From contig JAHILF010000164.1 in assembly GCA_018897105.1 (NCBI GenBank), forward strand, positions 1 to 64,000: 64,000 bases of DNA, written 5' to 3'. The notes under the pieces are model-generated. The model did no database searches. It was not told the DNA's origin and saw nothing but the letters and a program-made list of their open reading frames with translations. The translations under genes and the position numbers were made by a program. Each line of letters opens with the position of its first letter. The first letter of the stretch is position 1. This DNA is from Pseudomonadota bacterium. Lineage in GTDB: Bacteria; Desulfobacterota; Desulfobulbia; Desulfobulbales; SURF-16. Shown here piece after piece: positions 53,125 through 61,815 of the stretch.

Positions 53125-54147
53125 TCACTTGGAGAGTTCTTCAAGCCTTTTTTTCGAGGCTTCAACCTGATCGCTTTTCGGATATTCTGCGATAATCTTT
53201 TTGTAGACGATCTTCGCAGTATCGGCATCCTGCAATTTCTCAAAAGCCATCCCCTGCTTGAATAACGCGGCAGGTGCCTTGATGTGATTCGGGAAATCGG
53301 CTATGACATTCTGATACTCGAGGATGGCCAAGGCAAATTCATTCTGGTTGAACAGACAGTCGCCCACCCAGAAACGGGCATTGACCGCCAGATCATCGTT
53401 TGGATTCTTTTTGATGAATTCGCTGAACAGATCCTGGGCTTGCTTATATTTTTTTGCTTTAAAAAGGTCCAAGCCCTGATCATACAACTTCTGTCCGGTG
53501 GCGCTGCTTTTGCTTTTGACCGGTTCAGGAGAACTGAACTCCTGGCGTGGCTGCGCTTTTGCCTCGGTAGCTGTTTTTTTCGTTTTTTCAGGCGTTATTT
53601 CATGTGGTTGGCTGCTTCTGCTGGCCGCTTCCGCTTTTTTTCGAGCCTGCTCAGCCGCCCGGGCGGCAGCCTGGGCCTGGGATTCTTTCATATCCACCAG
53701 ATTGGAATTCACCGTTGATAACCGGCTGTCAATTTCACTGGTGCTTGATTCCACGCTGCCTATTCTTTCCTGCAATTCCACGTTTTTTTGTTCGGTTTGT
53801 TGCTGGATCCCCTTGAGGGATTCCTGCAGGTTCTGATTTTCCTCCTGCAGATTACGATAGCGGTGGCGGGATTCATCAAGCTGACCCTTTACCTGTAACA
53901 ATTCCGTGTTCAGGCGGTCTACGTTGCTGCTCAACCCCGCCTGTTGTTTTTTCATAACCTCAACAGAGGCTCCTGCACCACTTTGCAGATCCTGGACATT
54001 ATTCTCAAGTGCCACCATTCTGTTGTCCATACTCCGGACTTGCAATTCAAGGCCGCGGAAATCTTGATCTGTTACGCAACCGGCGAGAAGGGGCAACAGG
54101 CCGGCAGCCAGAATCGAAAGATGATAGCAAGAACGATTTTTCTTCAT
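53125..54147 (-). CDS. cpoB: Tol-Pal coordinator CpoB/YbgF
   Basis: About 340 residues. The signal peptide ends in LLAGC, so this member seems to be a lipoprotein, unlike E. coli CpoB. A long coiled coil (about 35-170) and a charged Lys/Ser/Pro-rich linker (170-215) precede a set of TPR repeats (YDQGLDLFKAKKYKQAQDLFSEF; FWVGDCLFNQNEFALAILEYQNV; AALFKQGMAFEKLQDADTAK). CpoB links Tol function to peptidoglycan synthesis. The second of two adjacent ATGs was chosen because GAGGAT lies six bases before it. Last gene of the tol operon. Confidence 0.9.
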   Translation of the reverse strand: MKKNRSCYHLSILAAGLLPLLAGCVTDQDFRGLELQVRSMDNRMVALENNVQDLQSGAGASVEVMKKQQAGLSSNVDRLNTELLQVKGQLDESRHRYRNLQEENQNLQESLKGIQQQTEQKNVELQERIGSVESSTSEIDSRLSTVNSNLVDMKESQAQAAARAAEQARKKAEAASRSSQPHEITPEKTKKTATEAKAQPRQEFSSPEPVKSKSSATGQKLYDQGLDLFKAKKYKQAQDLFSEFIKKNPNDDLAVNARFWVGDCLFNQNEFALAILEYQNVIADFPNHIKAPAALFKQGMAFEKLQDADTAKIVYKKIIAEYPKSDQVEASKKRLEELSK

Positions 54148-54326
54148 CATATCCTCTTTTTGTTCTTTCTTAATCAAACAAAGGGAAAATTTAGGGGCCG
54201 TTCAGAAATAACCATTACTTTTTTCAACCATTTTTTTACGGCCTCTTATGCCGATTTAATGTTTCAAGGGTGCTGCTATTTTTGAACAACGGTTTAATAT
54301 CCATGCAACCTGGGAAGGATGTTATT

Positions 54327-55610
54327 TCAATTTACCCGATATGACCACTGGGGGGTCGTCTGATTCCCGTCAAATGAAAATAATTGTCGCATGTCCCTGC
54401 CACTTTGGGAAATAACATACAGCTTCTTATTGTTGTTTACCGATCGGCTGAAAACAATTTGTCGCGAATCAGGTGACCAGCTGGGCGCTTCATGATCGCC
54501 CGCGGAGGTTGTCAACTGTATCGGACTGCCTCCCTCCGGGGAGATTTTAAACAGCTGATATTGACCTTCGTATTTACAGGTATAGACGATCCATTTACCG
54601 TCAGGCGACCAGGCAGGAGTGGTGTTTTCATTGCCCTGATAGGTAAGCCTGCGGACAGAGCCGGCATTGAAGTCCATTATATATATTTGCGGTTCTCCAG
54701 TTCGATCGGAGACAAAAACAAGTTGCTGGCCATCAGGAGAAAAATTCGGTGAAACATTTATCCCTGCGTTTGCTGTGAGCCTGCGCACGATTGAGCCGTC
54801 AAGTGTGAGCTGATAAAGGTCCGGGTTACCGTCTTTACTTAATGTGGCCACCAGTGTTTTGCCGTTGGGGGACCAGGCGGGAGCCATGTTCAATCCGGTT
54901 CTTCGGGAAAGGGTCTGGGTTGTCTTGTCCTGGGACAGATCGGTAATATAGAGATTGGCGTTACCGCGGTGATAGGATGTATAGGTCAGTTTCGAGTTGT
55001 CAGGCGAAAAACGGGGAGAAACGGCCAGATACTTATGACGTGTCACCTGACGAACCGAATCGCCGAAAATATCAGCCAGATAAATCTCCTTCTGCCCTGT
55101 CTTATCAGAGACAAAGGCAATCTTGGTCTCGCTGATGCCGGGAATGCCCGTCATTTTTTCGATTGCCTCATCACAGAATTTAAGGATCATCTTTCTGCTT
55201 TTATTCCAGGGGAAAGTATACTTGCGGCCCAGGATCATTCTCCCTTCGACCACATTGTTGAGGCGCAATTCCATAATGACGCTGTCGCCACTGACCTCAT
55301 ATTGGCCGATTACCGTGAAATCAGCCCCAACGCTTTTCCAGTTGGCGTCCTGTCGGGCTCCATAGGAAGCAGCAGGTATGGTCTGGATGAATCCATGAAA
55401 ATCCAGAGCCTTGGCGGCCAGCACGGCAAGATCCCGGTCATATTGTTGAACGGCCTCCGGCTTGTTTTTATTGACAAAATAGGGGACGGCCACCGGAATC
55501 TTACGGAATTCCGCCGAAGTGATATCAAGATTCACCCTTTTGCCTGCCCAGGCATCTGAAAAGGGGAGAATAAACAAGATGGCAACTAATGTGATAAGTG
55601 TCTGTTTCAT
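54327..55610 (-). CDS. tolB: Tol-Pal translocation protein TolB
   Basis: Periplasmic beta-propeller protein of about 427 aa. A signal peptide (KQTLITLVAILFILPFSDAW) is followed by an N-terminal alpha/beta domain and repeated propeller blades such as VSPRFSPDNSKLTYTSY, APAWSPNGKTLVA and VSPNFSPDGQQLVFVSD. It binds Pal. The ATG at 55610 was chosen to give a regular signal peptide; a TTG four codons earlier is also possible. It follows tolA almost without gap. Confidence 0.93.
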   Translation of the reverse strand: MKQTLITLVAILFILPFSDAWAGKRVNLDITSAEFRKIPVAVPYFVNKNKPEAVQQYDRDLAVLAAKALDFHGFIQTIPAASYGARQDANWKSVGADFTVIGQYEVSGDSVIMELRLNNVVEGRMILGRKYTFPWNKSRKMILKFCDEAIEKMTGIPGISETKIAFVSDKTGQKEIYLADIFGDSVRQVTRHKYLAVSPRFSPDNSKLTYTSYHRGNANLYITDLSQDKTTQTLSRRTGLNMAPAWSPNGKTLVATLSKDGNPDLYQLTLDGSIVRRLTANAGINVSPNFSPDGQQLVFVSDRTGEPQIYIMDFNAGSVRRLTYQGNENTTPAWSPDGKWIVYTCKYEGQYQLFKISPEGGSPIQLTTSAGDHEAPSWSPDSRQIVFSRSVNNNKKLYVISQSGRDMRQLFSFDGNQTTPQWSYRVN

Positions 55611-55624
55611 TTTTTTAGTCAAAT

Positions 55625-56602
55625 TTATTGTAAGCCGCTGGGGTGAAAAACTAGTCCTATTTCCAGATTTGATTCATCCAAATCAGCTGGAAAGGGGGGT
55701 AACGGCAGCGATTCTTTTAATGTTTTTTCCACAAATTGATCAAAATAAATATTACCTGATTTCTCTTCGAATTCATACCTGGTTACTACACCATCACTGC
55801 GCACCTCGACAACAACCACAGCCTTAAGGTCTTTTTTCCACTCCTGTAATTCCGGCAGCACCCAGTGTTCATGTATCTTTTGCGATACAGCCACATAGTA
55901 GAGTTTCAGGGCGGCATCGAGTTTTGCATCGCTGGTGCCGGACCCGCCGCCGGCAGAAGGTCTTGTCGAGACCTGGGAAGAGGTCGTCGATGATGATAGA
56001 CGTTGCGCATGTATCGCCTCCCGCAGTTTTGACACGGCATCATCAACAGCAACCGCTGCAGCCGCCTGCATCTCCCTGGCTTTCTGCTGCGCCTGCCGCC
56101 TGTTGAGTTCATTTTTTATGCGATTAAGCGCCTGGTCTACCTTGACCTCGTCTTTCTTTTCAACCTTTTTTGGTTTGACATCTTTTTTGACCAAGCGTGG
56201 TTTGAGGCTGACTACCTCTGCAGGGGCAGTGCTCTCTGTTTCTGTTGCTATAACAGGTTCTATTTTTTCTACAACGACCGGTGGTTTTACCGGCGGCGGC
56301 GCTTCAACTTTTTTTACCTCAGGTGGTGGTGGAATCTCTTCCTTTTTTTTGATCTGCGCCGGAGGTTTGGCCACATCTTTAGCCGGGGGAGAGTCCAGAG
56401 CCTCGAAGAGATTGACCGTGTAAACCTCTTCACGATTGCGGTGAAAATCAAAAATTGAAGCAGGGAGAAGCATGATCATGGCAATGAATACGTGTATAAC
56501 TATGGCCAGAACAAGAGGTTTTCTCCTGTGCTTTACGGCGTAACCTTCAATCGTGACGAATCTGCCGCCTGGTTCACAAGGTGCGTCTGCGAATGGTGAC
56601 AT
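55625..56602 (-). CDS. tolA: TolA/TonB-like energy transducer
   Basis: 325 residues. One membrane helix near the N-terminus (VLAIVIHVFIAMIMLLPASIF) is followed by a Pro/Lys/Glu/Val-rich region (about 75-150) and a Lys/Ala/Gln helix-like stretch (RRQAQQKAREMQAAAAVAVD). The C-terminal TonB-type domain is VSQKIHEHWVLPELQEWKKDLKAVVVVEVRSDGVVTRYEF. In the tol context it is TolA. It couples the TolQR motor to Pal and TolB. Position between tolR and tolB supports the call. Confidence 0.88.
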   Translation of the reverse strand: MSPFADAPCEPGGRFVTIEGYAVKHRRKPLVLAIVIHVFIAMIMLLPASIFDFHRNREEVYTVNLFEALDSPPAKDVAKPPAQIKKKEEIPPPPEVKKVEAPPPVKPPVVVEKIEPVIATETESTAPAEVVSLKPRLVKKDVKPKKVEKKDEVKVDQALNRIKNELNRRQAQQKAREMQAAAAVAVDDAVSKLREAIHAQRLSSSTTSSQVSTRPSAGGGSGTSDAKLDAALKLYYVAVSQKIHEHWVLPELQEWKKDLKAVVVVEVRSDGVVTRYEFEEKSGNIYFDQFVEKTLKESLPLPPFPADLDESNLEIGLVFHPSGLQ

Positions 56603-56605
56603 GAC

Positions 56606-57031
56606 TCAGCGTTTGTTCTCCACCGGTATGGTGACCATGCCGAGCTTATTGAAGCCGGCATCCTTCACCTCAGCCATTACCTGAGCAACGATGCCATAGG
56701 GGACATTTTTGTCCGCCTTCAGCAGAATCGTTCTGTCCTGATCCGTCTTCGACAGTTTCTGCAGTTCCTGCTGCAGAAGTTTGCCATCCGCCTTGATTTT
56801 TCCCAGGGAAATTCCACCTTGCTGATCAATAGATATAATTACAGGATTTTCGTCCTGACGCAAGGGCTTGGCTGTGGTAGCCGGGAGGTTGACATCAACT
56901 CCCTGGGTCATCATCGGTGCGGTGACCATGAAGATGATCAGCAGTACCAGCATAACATCCACCAGCGGTGTGACATTGATATCTGCTACCAGACCTCTTT
57001 TACCTTTTTTTTGAATCGATCCCATTCCCAT
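56606..57031 (-). CDS. tolR: Biopolymer transport protein TolR/ExbD
   Basis: About 141 residues, one N-terminal membrane helix. [26 protein letters not shown] contains the functional Asp of the proton channel, and VDVNLPATT follows. The periplasmic part ends with [22 protein letters not shown]. The start at ATG 57031 was chosen; the frame opens at a TTG four codons upstream, which overlaps the tolQ stop. Confidence 0.93.
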   Translation of the reverse strand: MGMGSIQKKGKRGLVADINVTPLVDVMLVLLIIFMVTAPMMTQGVDVNLPATTAKPLRQDENPVIISIDQQGGISLGKIKADGKLLQQELQKLSKTDQDRTILLKADKNVPYGIVAQVMAEVKDAGFNKLGMVTIPVENKR

Positions 57032-57039
57032 ATTATTTA

Positions 57040-57732
57040 TCAACCACGTGAAATAAGGTCACGTTCCACCAGATTCAAGAAATCGGCAGTAAAACTTTCC
57101 ATCTTTCCCTCGAAAGTATCAATCTGATTTGCATAGAAGTTGTAAAAGATTACAGCCGGAATCGCTACCGCAAGACCTGCCGCGGTGGCGACCAGGGCCT
57201 CGGAAATGCCGGGGGCAACAACAGCCAGGGAGGCGGAACCTCTAACGCCTATCTCCTTAAAAGAGGCCATAATACCCCAAACTGTTCCAAAAAGACCGAT
57301 AAATGGTGTTGAACTTCCTGCTGTGGCGAGAAAAGAAAGGGACTTGCTGAGCTGAAAGGATTCTCTTCCCACAGCTTTCTGCAAGACCCTCTTAAGGTTA
57401 TTCATGCCTGCCAGTCGCATTTCCAGGGTCTGCATTTCTTCTCCGCTCTTTTTCTTACCGATTTTCTGCAGCTCAGCGTAACCTGACCTGAAAATTGAAG
57501 CCTCGGGACAGAGTGAAGTTTCCAGGGCTGTTTTATATGCCTCGGCAAGGTTTTTACTGCTCCAGAAGTTATCAAGAAACACACGGGATTCACTGCGCAC
57601 TTTCTTGAAAAGCAGAAATTTCTGAAAAATAATGGTCCAGGACATCAGCGAAAAAAAGAGGAGCAGGAGCATGACGAATTTTACCACAAGTCCTGCGCCC
57701 CAGAACATAGCGAAAATATTAACTTCTTGCAC
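57040..57732 (-). CDS. tolQ: Biopolymer transport protein TolQ/ExbB
   Basis: 230-residue inner-membrane proton channel subunit with three membrane helices: [16 protein letters not shown] (near 20-35), [15 protein letters not shown] and [21 protein letters not shown]. The motif [12 protein letters not shown] is diagnostic for the MotA/TolQ/ExbB family. GTG start with AGG upstream. It leads the operon tolQ-tolR-tolA-tolB-cpoB, which lacks pal. Confidence 0.93.
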   Translation of the reverse strand: MQEVNIFAMFWGAGLVVKFVMLLLLFFSLMSWTIIFQKFLLFKKVRSESRVFLDNFWSSKNLAEAYKTALETSLCPEASIFRSGYAELQKIGKKKSGEEMQTLEMRLAGMNNLKRVLQKAVGRESFQLSKSLSFLATAGSSTPFIGLFGTVWGIMASFKEIGVRGSASLAVVAPGISEALVATAAGLAVAIPAVIFYNFYANQIDTFEGKMESFTADFLNLVERDLISRG

Positions 57733-58066
57733 GTTTCATTACCTTTTAAAAAACTAATTTTTTAATTTTGTGGAGAATATCAGAAATAAACTGGGGAAGG
57801 TTTTTCATATCCGGGTATCTACAGATTGAAATGTATCCTTCTATATATATACTTTTCCAACTATTTCAAGTAAATTCTTGCTGCCAGACGACGATAAACA
57901 ACTAAGCAATCAGCGTTCCATCCGTGGAAAATTTTAAAAGGAATCAGCTCTGATTTTTATATTTTTTTGACATCATCCGGCAAAAAAGGTAAATGATATG
58001 TTTTTTTGCAGGTTTCGTAATCCACCCCCCTCCAGATAAATACAACATTAAGGGCAGTTGCACATT
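57733..58066. other. AT-rich divergent region between tolQ and hom
   Basis: About 330 bases with no convincing gene. AT-rich, with a TATATATATA run near 57845, expected to carry the promoters of the tol operon and hom. No defined operator or riboswitch could be recognised. Confidence 0.5.
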
Positions 58067-59377
58067 ATGAAGGAAATTCAGGTAGGACTTATAGGCTTTG
58101 GAACTGTTGGCAGCGGGACCGCTCAAGTGCTGTATGAACAGGCTGAGCGTATCAAAAAAAGAACGGGTGTTTCCATCGTCTTGAAAAAGGTGGCTGACAT
58201 ATCGACAGCTGCCTTGCCGGACTACCTGACTGACACCGAATTAACCCGAGATGCCGACGCGATTATCAATGATCCTGACATTGATATCGTCATTGAGCTG
58301 ATCGGCGGGACAACCCTGGCCAAGAAATTTATTCTTGCGGCTATCGCCCAGGGCAAACATGTGGTTACTGCCAACAAGGCTCTGTTGTCGGAACACGGCA
58401 TGGAAATATTTAAAGCTGCCGCGGAGAAAAATGTGGAAGTGGGCTTTGAAGCCAGCGTAGGGGGGGGGATCCCTCTTATCAAAACACTCAAAGAGGGACT
58501 TGTTGCCAATAAGATTCTGTCCATCATGGGTATAATGAATGGTACGGCCAATTACATCCTCACCCAGATGACGGATCACGCCACCCCTTTTGAGAAAGTA
58601 TTAAAAGATGCTCAGAAAAAGGGGTATGCGGAAGCCGACCCCACATATGATATCGAAGGAATCGATACGGCGCATAAGCTTGTTATCCTCATGACCTTGG
58701 CCTTCGGTATGGATGTCCGCCTCAGTGACATAAACTGCGAGGGCATTTCCCGTATTGAACCGATTGATATCCAGTTTGCCAAGGAGTTCGGGTACAGGAT
58801 CAAACTCCTGGCCATCAGCCGCAACCATGGCGACCATATCGAGGCGAGTGTTCATCCGACCATGGTACCGGAGCAACACATGCTGGCCAATATCAATGGC
58901 GCCTACAACGGCTTTTATTTTACCGGCGATATGGTTGAAAATGTCCTGCTTTACGGTAAGGGGGCAGGGAAGATGCCCACAGGAAGCGCAGTTGCCGCCG
59001 ATGTGGTGGACATATCGCGAAACATCGTTCATCAATCAATAAACAGGGTGCCAAGTCTCTCCTATCTGCCAGAACATATCGCGCCACGTCCCATCACACC
59101 GATTGAGGAACTGCGCTGCCCCTATTATTTCAGATTCACCACGCTCGACAAACCAGGCGTTCTTTCCAAGATCTCCGGCATCCTGGGCAAACATGACATC
59201 AGCATCGAGTCGGTGATCCAGAAGGGCCGGGATAAGAAAAGCAAGGTACCCATCGTCATGCGCACCTATGAAGCACAGGAGGCGGCGGTGAGAAAGGCCT
59301 TAAATGAAATAAACGCCTTGGATACGACGATGGCGGAAACCGTAAAAATCAAAATCCTGGTCGATGATGGCAAGTGA
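58067..59377 (+). CDS. hom: Homoserine dehydrogenase
   Basis: Makes homoserine from aspartate semialdehyde, on the route to threonine and methionine. About 436 residues: NAD(P) motif GLIGFGTVGSG (8-18), TANKALLSEHG, EASVGGGIPLIKTL, GIMNGTANYIL and YAEADPTYDIEGIDTAHKL. The C-terminal ACT domain (YYFRFTTLDKPGVLSKISGILG) suggests threonine feedback control. ATG 58067 was chosen; a TTG three codons earlier is alternative. Its end overlaps the next gene by 14 bases. Confidence 0.95.
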   Translation: MKEIQVGLIGFGTVGSGTAQVLYEQAERIKKRTGVSIVLKKVADISTAALPDYLTDTELTRDADAIINDPDIDIVIELIGGTTLAKKFILAAIAQGKHVVTANKALLSEHGMEIFKAAAEKNVEVGFEASVGGGIPLIKTLKEGLVANKILSIMGIMNGTANYILTQMTDHATPFEKVLKDAQKKGYAEADPTYDIEGIDTAHKLVILMTLAFGMDVRLSDINCEGISRIEPIDIQFAKEFGYRIKLLAISRNHGDHIEASVHPTMVPEQHMLANINGAYNGFYFTGDMVENVLLYGKGAGKMPTGSAVAADVVDISRNIVHQSINRVPSLSYLPEHIAPRPITPIEELRCPYYFRFTTLDKPGVLSKISGILGKHDISIESVIQKGRDKKSKVPIVMRTYEAQEAAVRKALNEINALDTTMAETVKIKILVDDGK

Positions 59378-60593
59378 GGTGAAATATATCATACTGGTAG
59401 GGGATGGCATCGGTGACCTGCCTATTGACGAGTTGAACGGCATGACCCCACTTGAGTATGCCCGTACTCCGGCCATGGATTTTGTGGCCAGCCACGGAGT
59501 CCTTGGCCAGCTGCAAACAGTTCCACCAGGTTTTCATCCCGGCAGCGACGTGGCCAATCTGTCTCTTCTCGGCTACAAACCCGAAGATGTTTATACTGGC
59601 AGATCCCCCTTGGAAGCGGCCAGTCTTGGCGTCGATCTCCTTGATAATGAAATCGCCTTTCGCTGCAACCTGGTAACCGTGACGCAAAACGGCGGCATGG
59701 TCACCATGGTTGATTACAGTGGCGGGCACATCGACACTGGTGACGCAAGACAGTTGATCGCCGCCATCAACAAAGAAATCACCAGTGACCTTTTCACCCT
59801 CTATCCAGGGATCAGCTACCGCCACCTGTTTGTCTACCGGGGTAATGTGGCAGGGCTTGTAACGGTTCCTCCCCATGATTATACCGGCCAGGATGTGACA
59901 CAATTCTGGAAAAGCTATGCGCAATATCCTGATCTGAAGCAATTTGTCCGAAAGGCCTCCGAGATCCTGCAGGTTCACCCCTTGAACAGGAGTCGGCAAC
60001 AGCAGGGAAAGCTCCCGGCCAATGGCGTCTGGCTATGGGGGGAAGGGAAGGCCCCCTCAATGACGACATTAGAGCAAAATTTCGGAGTCAGCGGAGCACT
60101 TATTTCCGCCGTTGATCTGCTGAAGGGTATAGGGGTTTATGCTGGGATGGAGGTGGTGAATGTCCCCGGCGCCACGGGGTATCTTGACACCGATTATCAG
60201 GGGAAGGTTGATGCGGCCCTCAGTGCTCTCGACAGACACGACTTGGTCCTTGTGCATGTGGAGGCGCCTGACGAGACTGGGCATCAAGGACTCTTAAAGG
60301 AAAAGATTCAGGCCATTGAAGATTTTGACCAGAAGGTTGTGCAGAAAATTCTTGACGGCATGAAGCAAGGCCAGGATTTTCGCCTGGTGATATGCATGGA
60401 CCATTTTACGCCGATCAGCATGAAAACCCATATAGCGGTTCCGGTCCCTTTTGCCTTGTTCGACTCCCGCAGCCCTGAACAAAAAAATACCCTTTCATAC
60501 AGCGAGAAGAACGGAAAAAGCTCGAGCCTTCACTTGGCAAACGGGGAAGATTTCTTCCAATTTTTACTGACCGGGAACATTCCGAACAAATAG
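59364..60593 (+). CDS. ApgM-like phosphoglycerate mutase or proposed homoserine kinase
   Basis: 409 residues of the archaeal-type cofactor-independent phosphoglycerate mutase family (alkaline-phosphatase fold). ILVGDGIGDLPIDELNGMTPLEYARTPAMD, GSDVANLSLLGY with the catalytic Ser, and YTGRSPLEAASLG are diagnostic. It overlaps hom. The family TIGR02535 was named 'proposed homoserine kinase' because such members sit beside threonine genes in organisms lacking ThrB. So this gene may phosphorylate homoserine rather than act in glycolysis. The two roles cannot be separated by inspection. Confidence 0.85.
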   Translation: MMASEVKYIILVGDGIGDLPIDELNGMTPLEYARTPAMDFVASHGVLGQLQTVPPGFHPGSDVANLSLLGYKPEDVYTGRSPLEAASLGVDLLDNEIAFRCNLVTVTQNGGMVTMVDYSGGHIDTGDARQLIAAINKEITSDLFTLYPGISYRHLFVYRGNVAGLVTVPPHDYTGQDVTQFWKSYAQYPDLKQFVRKASEILQVHPLNRSRQQQGKLPANGVWLWGEGKAPSMTTLEQNFGVSGALISAVDLLKGIGVYAGMEVVNVPGATGYLDTDYQGKVDAALSALDRHDLVLVHVEAPDETGHQGLLKEKIQAIEDFDQKVVQKILDGMKQGQDFRLVICMDHFTPISMKTHIAVPVPFALFDSRSPEQKNTLSYSEKNGKSSSLHLANGEDFFQFLLTGNIPNK

Positions 60594-61040
60594 ATGCCAT
60601 CACTTAAAATCAGCATTACAGAGCCGGCCCATGTCTGCTCTTACAGGGTTCTATACGGAGACACTGATGCCGGCGGTGTCGTCTATAACGCCAACTATCT
60701 CCGCTTTTTTGAACTTGCTCGATCAAGTTTCATGAGACACTACGCCTCTTCCTACAAGGAAATCGAGGATGCCGGATTCATTCTGCCGGTGGTTGAAACA
60801 TATCTGCGCTATAAAGCGCCAGCAAGATATGACGACCTGCTTACCATCAAAACATCCATGCAGCAGATTTCCAATTATTCCTGGCGATTCAATCACCATG
60901 TCCTGCTTACCGCAAGCGACAAGCTGCTGGTCAAGGGCTTTACGGTCCATGCCTGCGTCAACAAGACAGGAAAACTCGCCAAGTTGCCGCCAGAATATCT
61001 TGTCAGGATCGCAGCAGTCGCCTCTGCGCCTGCCCCATGA
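60594..61040 (+). CDS. ybgC: YbgC-type acyl-CoA thioesterase
   Basis: 148-residue hotdog-fold thioesterase. The motif YGDTDAGGVVYNANYLRFFELAR holds catalytic Asp25; relatives usually have His where this one has Asn33 (VVYHANYL). The ATG follows the previous stop directly. YbgC often begins the tol operon; here it lies 3 kb away on the opposite strand behind hom and the apgM-like gene. Confidence 0.92.
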   Translation: MPSLKISITEPAHVCSYRVLYGDTDAGGVVYNANYLRFFELARSSFMRHYASSYKEIEDAGFILPVVETYLRYKAPARYDDLLTIKTSMQQISNYSWRFNHHVLLTASDKLLVKGFTVHACVNKTGKLAKLPPEYLVRIAAVASAPAP

Positions 61041-61158
61041 GGGAAACGCACCTACTATAAATTTTGAACGATGGTGTATAGTTTCCCAAATGATCACTTC
61101 GGGTTGGTTGCTCTTCTCAATCTTTACAATTAATTACAACACCACCTTGTAACATTTG

Positions 61159-61187
61159 TTGACACCGCAAACTCTTTGCGGTAAATA
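61159..61187 (+). promoter_or_regulatory. Candidate promoter with overlapping palindrome before the torD-like gene
   Basis: TTGACA (61159-61164), a 17-base spacer, then TAAATA (61182-61187). The spacer is occupied by the perfect palindrome ACCGCAAA-CTC-TTTGCGGT (61164-61182), which therefore covers both promoter boxes. This suggests repression or control of the reductase operon. The -10 match is only partial. Confidence 0.5.
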
Positions 61188-61247
61188 GATTCAATTTGCT
61201 TTTGAAGCCATCTAACGTTTTTCTCAATAAATAAAATCAGATAGCCA

Positions 61248-61814
61248 ATGAATACAACCTCTCCTCAGATCTCCATGGCGGATATTTTTCGCTTTCTTGC
61301 CCAGTCGATGCGCTATCCTGATGCAGAATGGTTTAACGAGGATTTCTGGTCCGTCCTGTTAAATCTTCTTGATGAGTTGCAGTGGCAGGAAGACAAAGCT
61401 GAGCTGATCAGGGTTAAGGCTGGTTCAAAGGATTTTCTTGAAGATGTCCAGATAGAACATACACGACTCTTTATCAATGCAATTCCCCATGTGGTTGCCG
61501 CTCCTTATGCCTCTGTCCACTATAAAGGTGACGGCACCCTCTATGGAATTATTGCTGAACAGACGAAAAAATTTTACCGAGAAAAAGGTTTTGCACTGGC
61601 AAAGGAAAGCGATCTTCCTGATCATATTGTTTATGAGTTGGAATTTTTAGCAATACTTGCCAATGAAGATCATGAAGGGCAGAAAAAGTTTCTGAGAAGC
61701 CTTTTCACCCCGTGGTTTGAAATTTTTAAGAGTAAGGTTTTGGAGGAGGCACACCATCCTTATTATAGGGTAGTGATGAATTTAATTGACTTTTTTACTA
61801 GGGAGGAGCTGTAA
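61248..61814 (+). CDS. TorD/DmsD-like molybdoenzyme chaperone
   Basis: 188-residue all-helical protein of the TorD family, which binds the Tat signal and apo form of a molybdoenzyme until the cofactor is in place. Typical parts are FRFLAQSMRYPDAEWF near the start, EHTRLFINAIPHVVAAPYASVHYKG in the middle, and LPDHIVYELEFLAILAN. It ends one base before the ATG of the Tat-exported oxidoreductase, its obvious client. Confidence 0.9.
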   Translation: MNTTSPQISMADIFRFLAQSMRYPDAEWFNEDFWSVLLNLLDELQWQEDKAELIRVKAGSKDFLEDVQIEHTRLFINAIPHVVAAPYASVHYKGDGTLYGIIAEQTKKFYREKGFALAKESDLPDHIVYELEFLAILANEDHEGQKKFLRSLFTPWFEIFKSKVLEEAHHPYYRVVMNLIDFFTREEL

Positions 61815-61815
61815 C

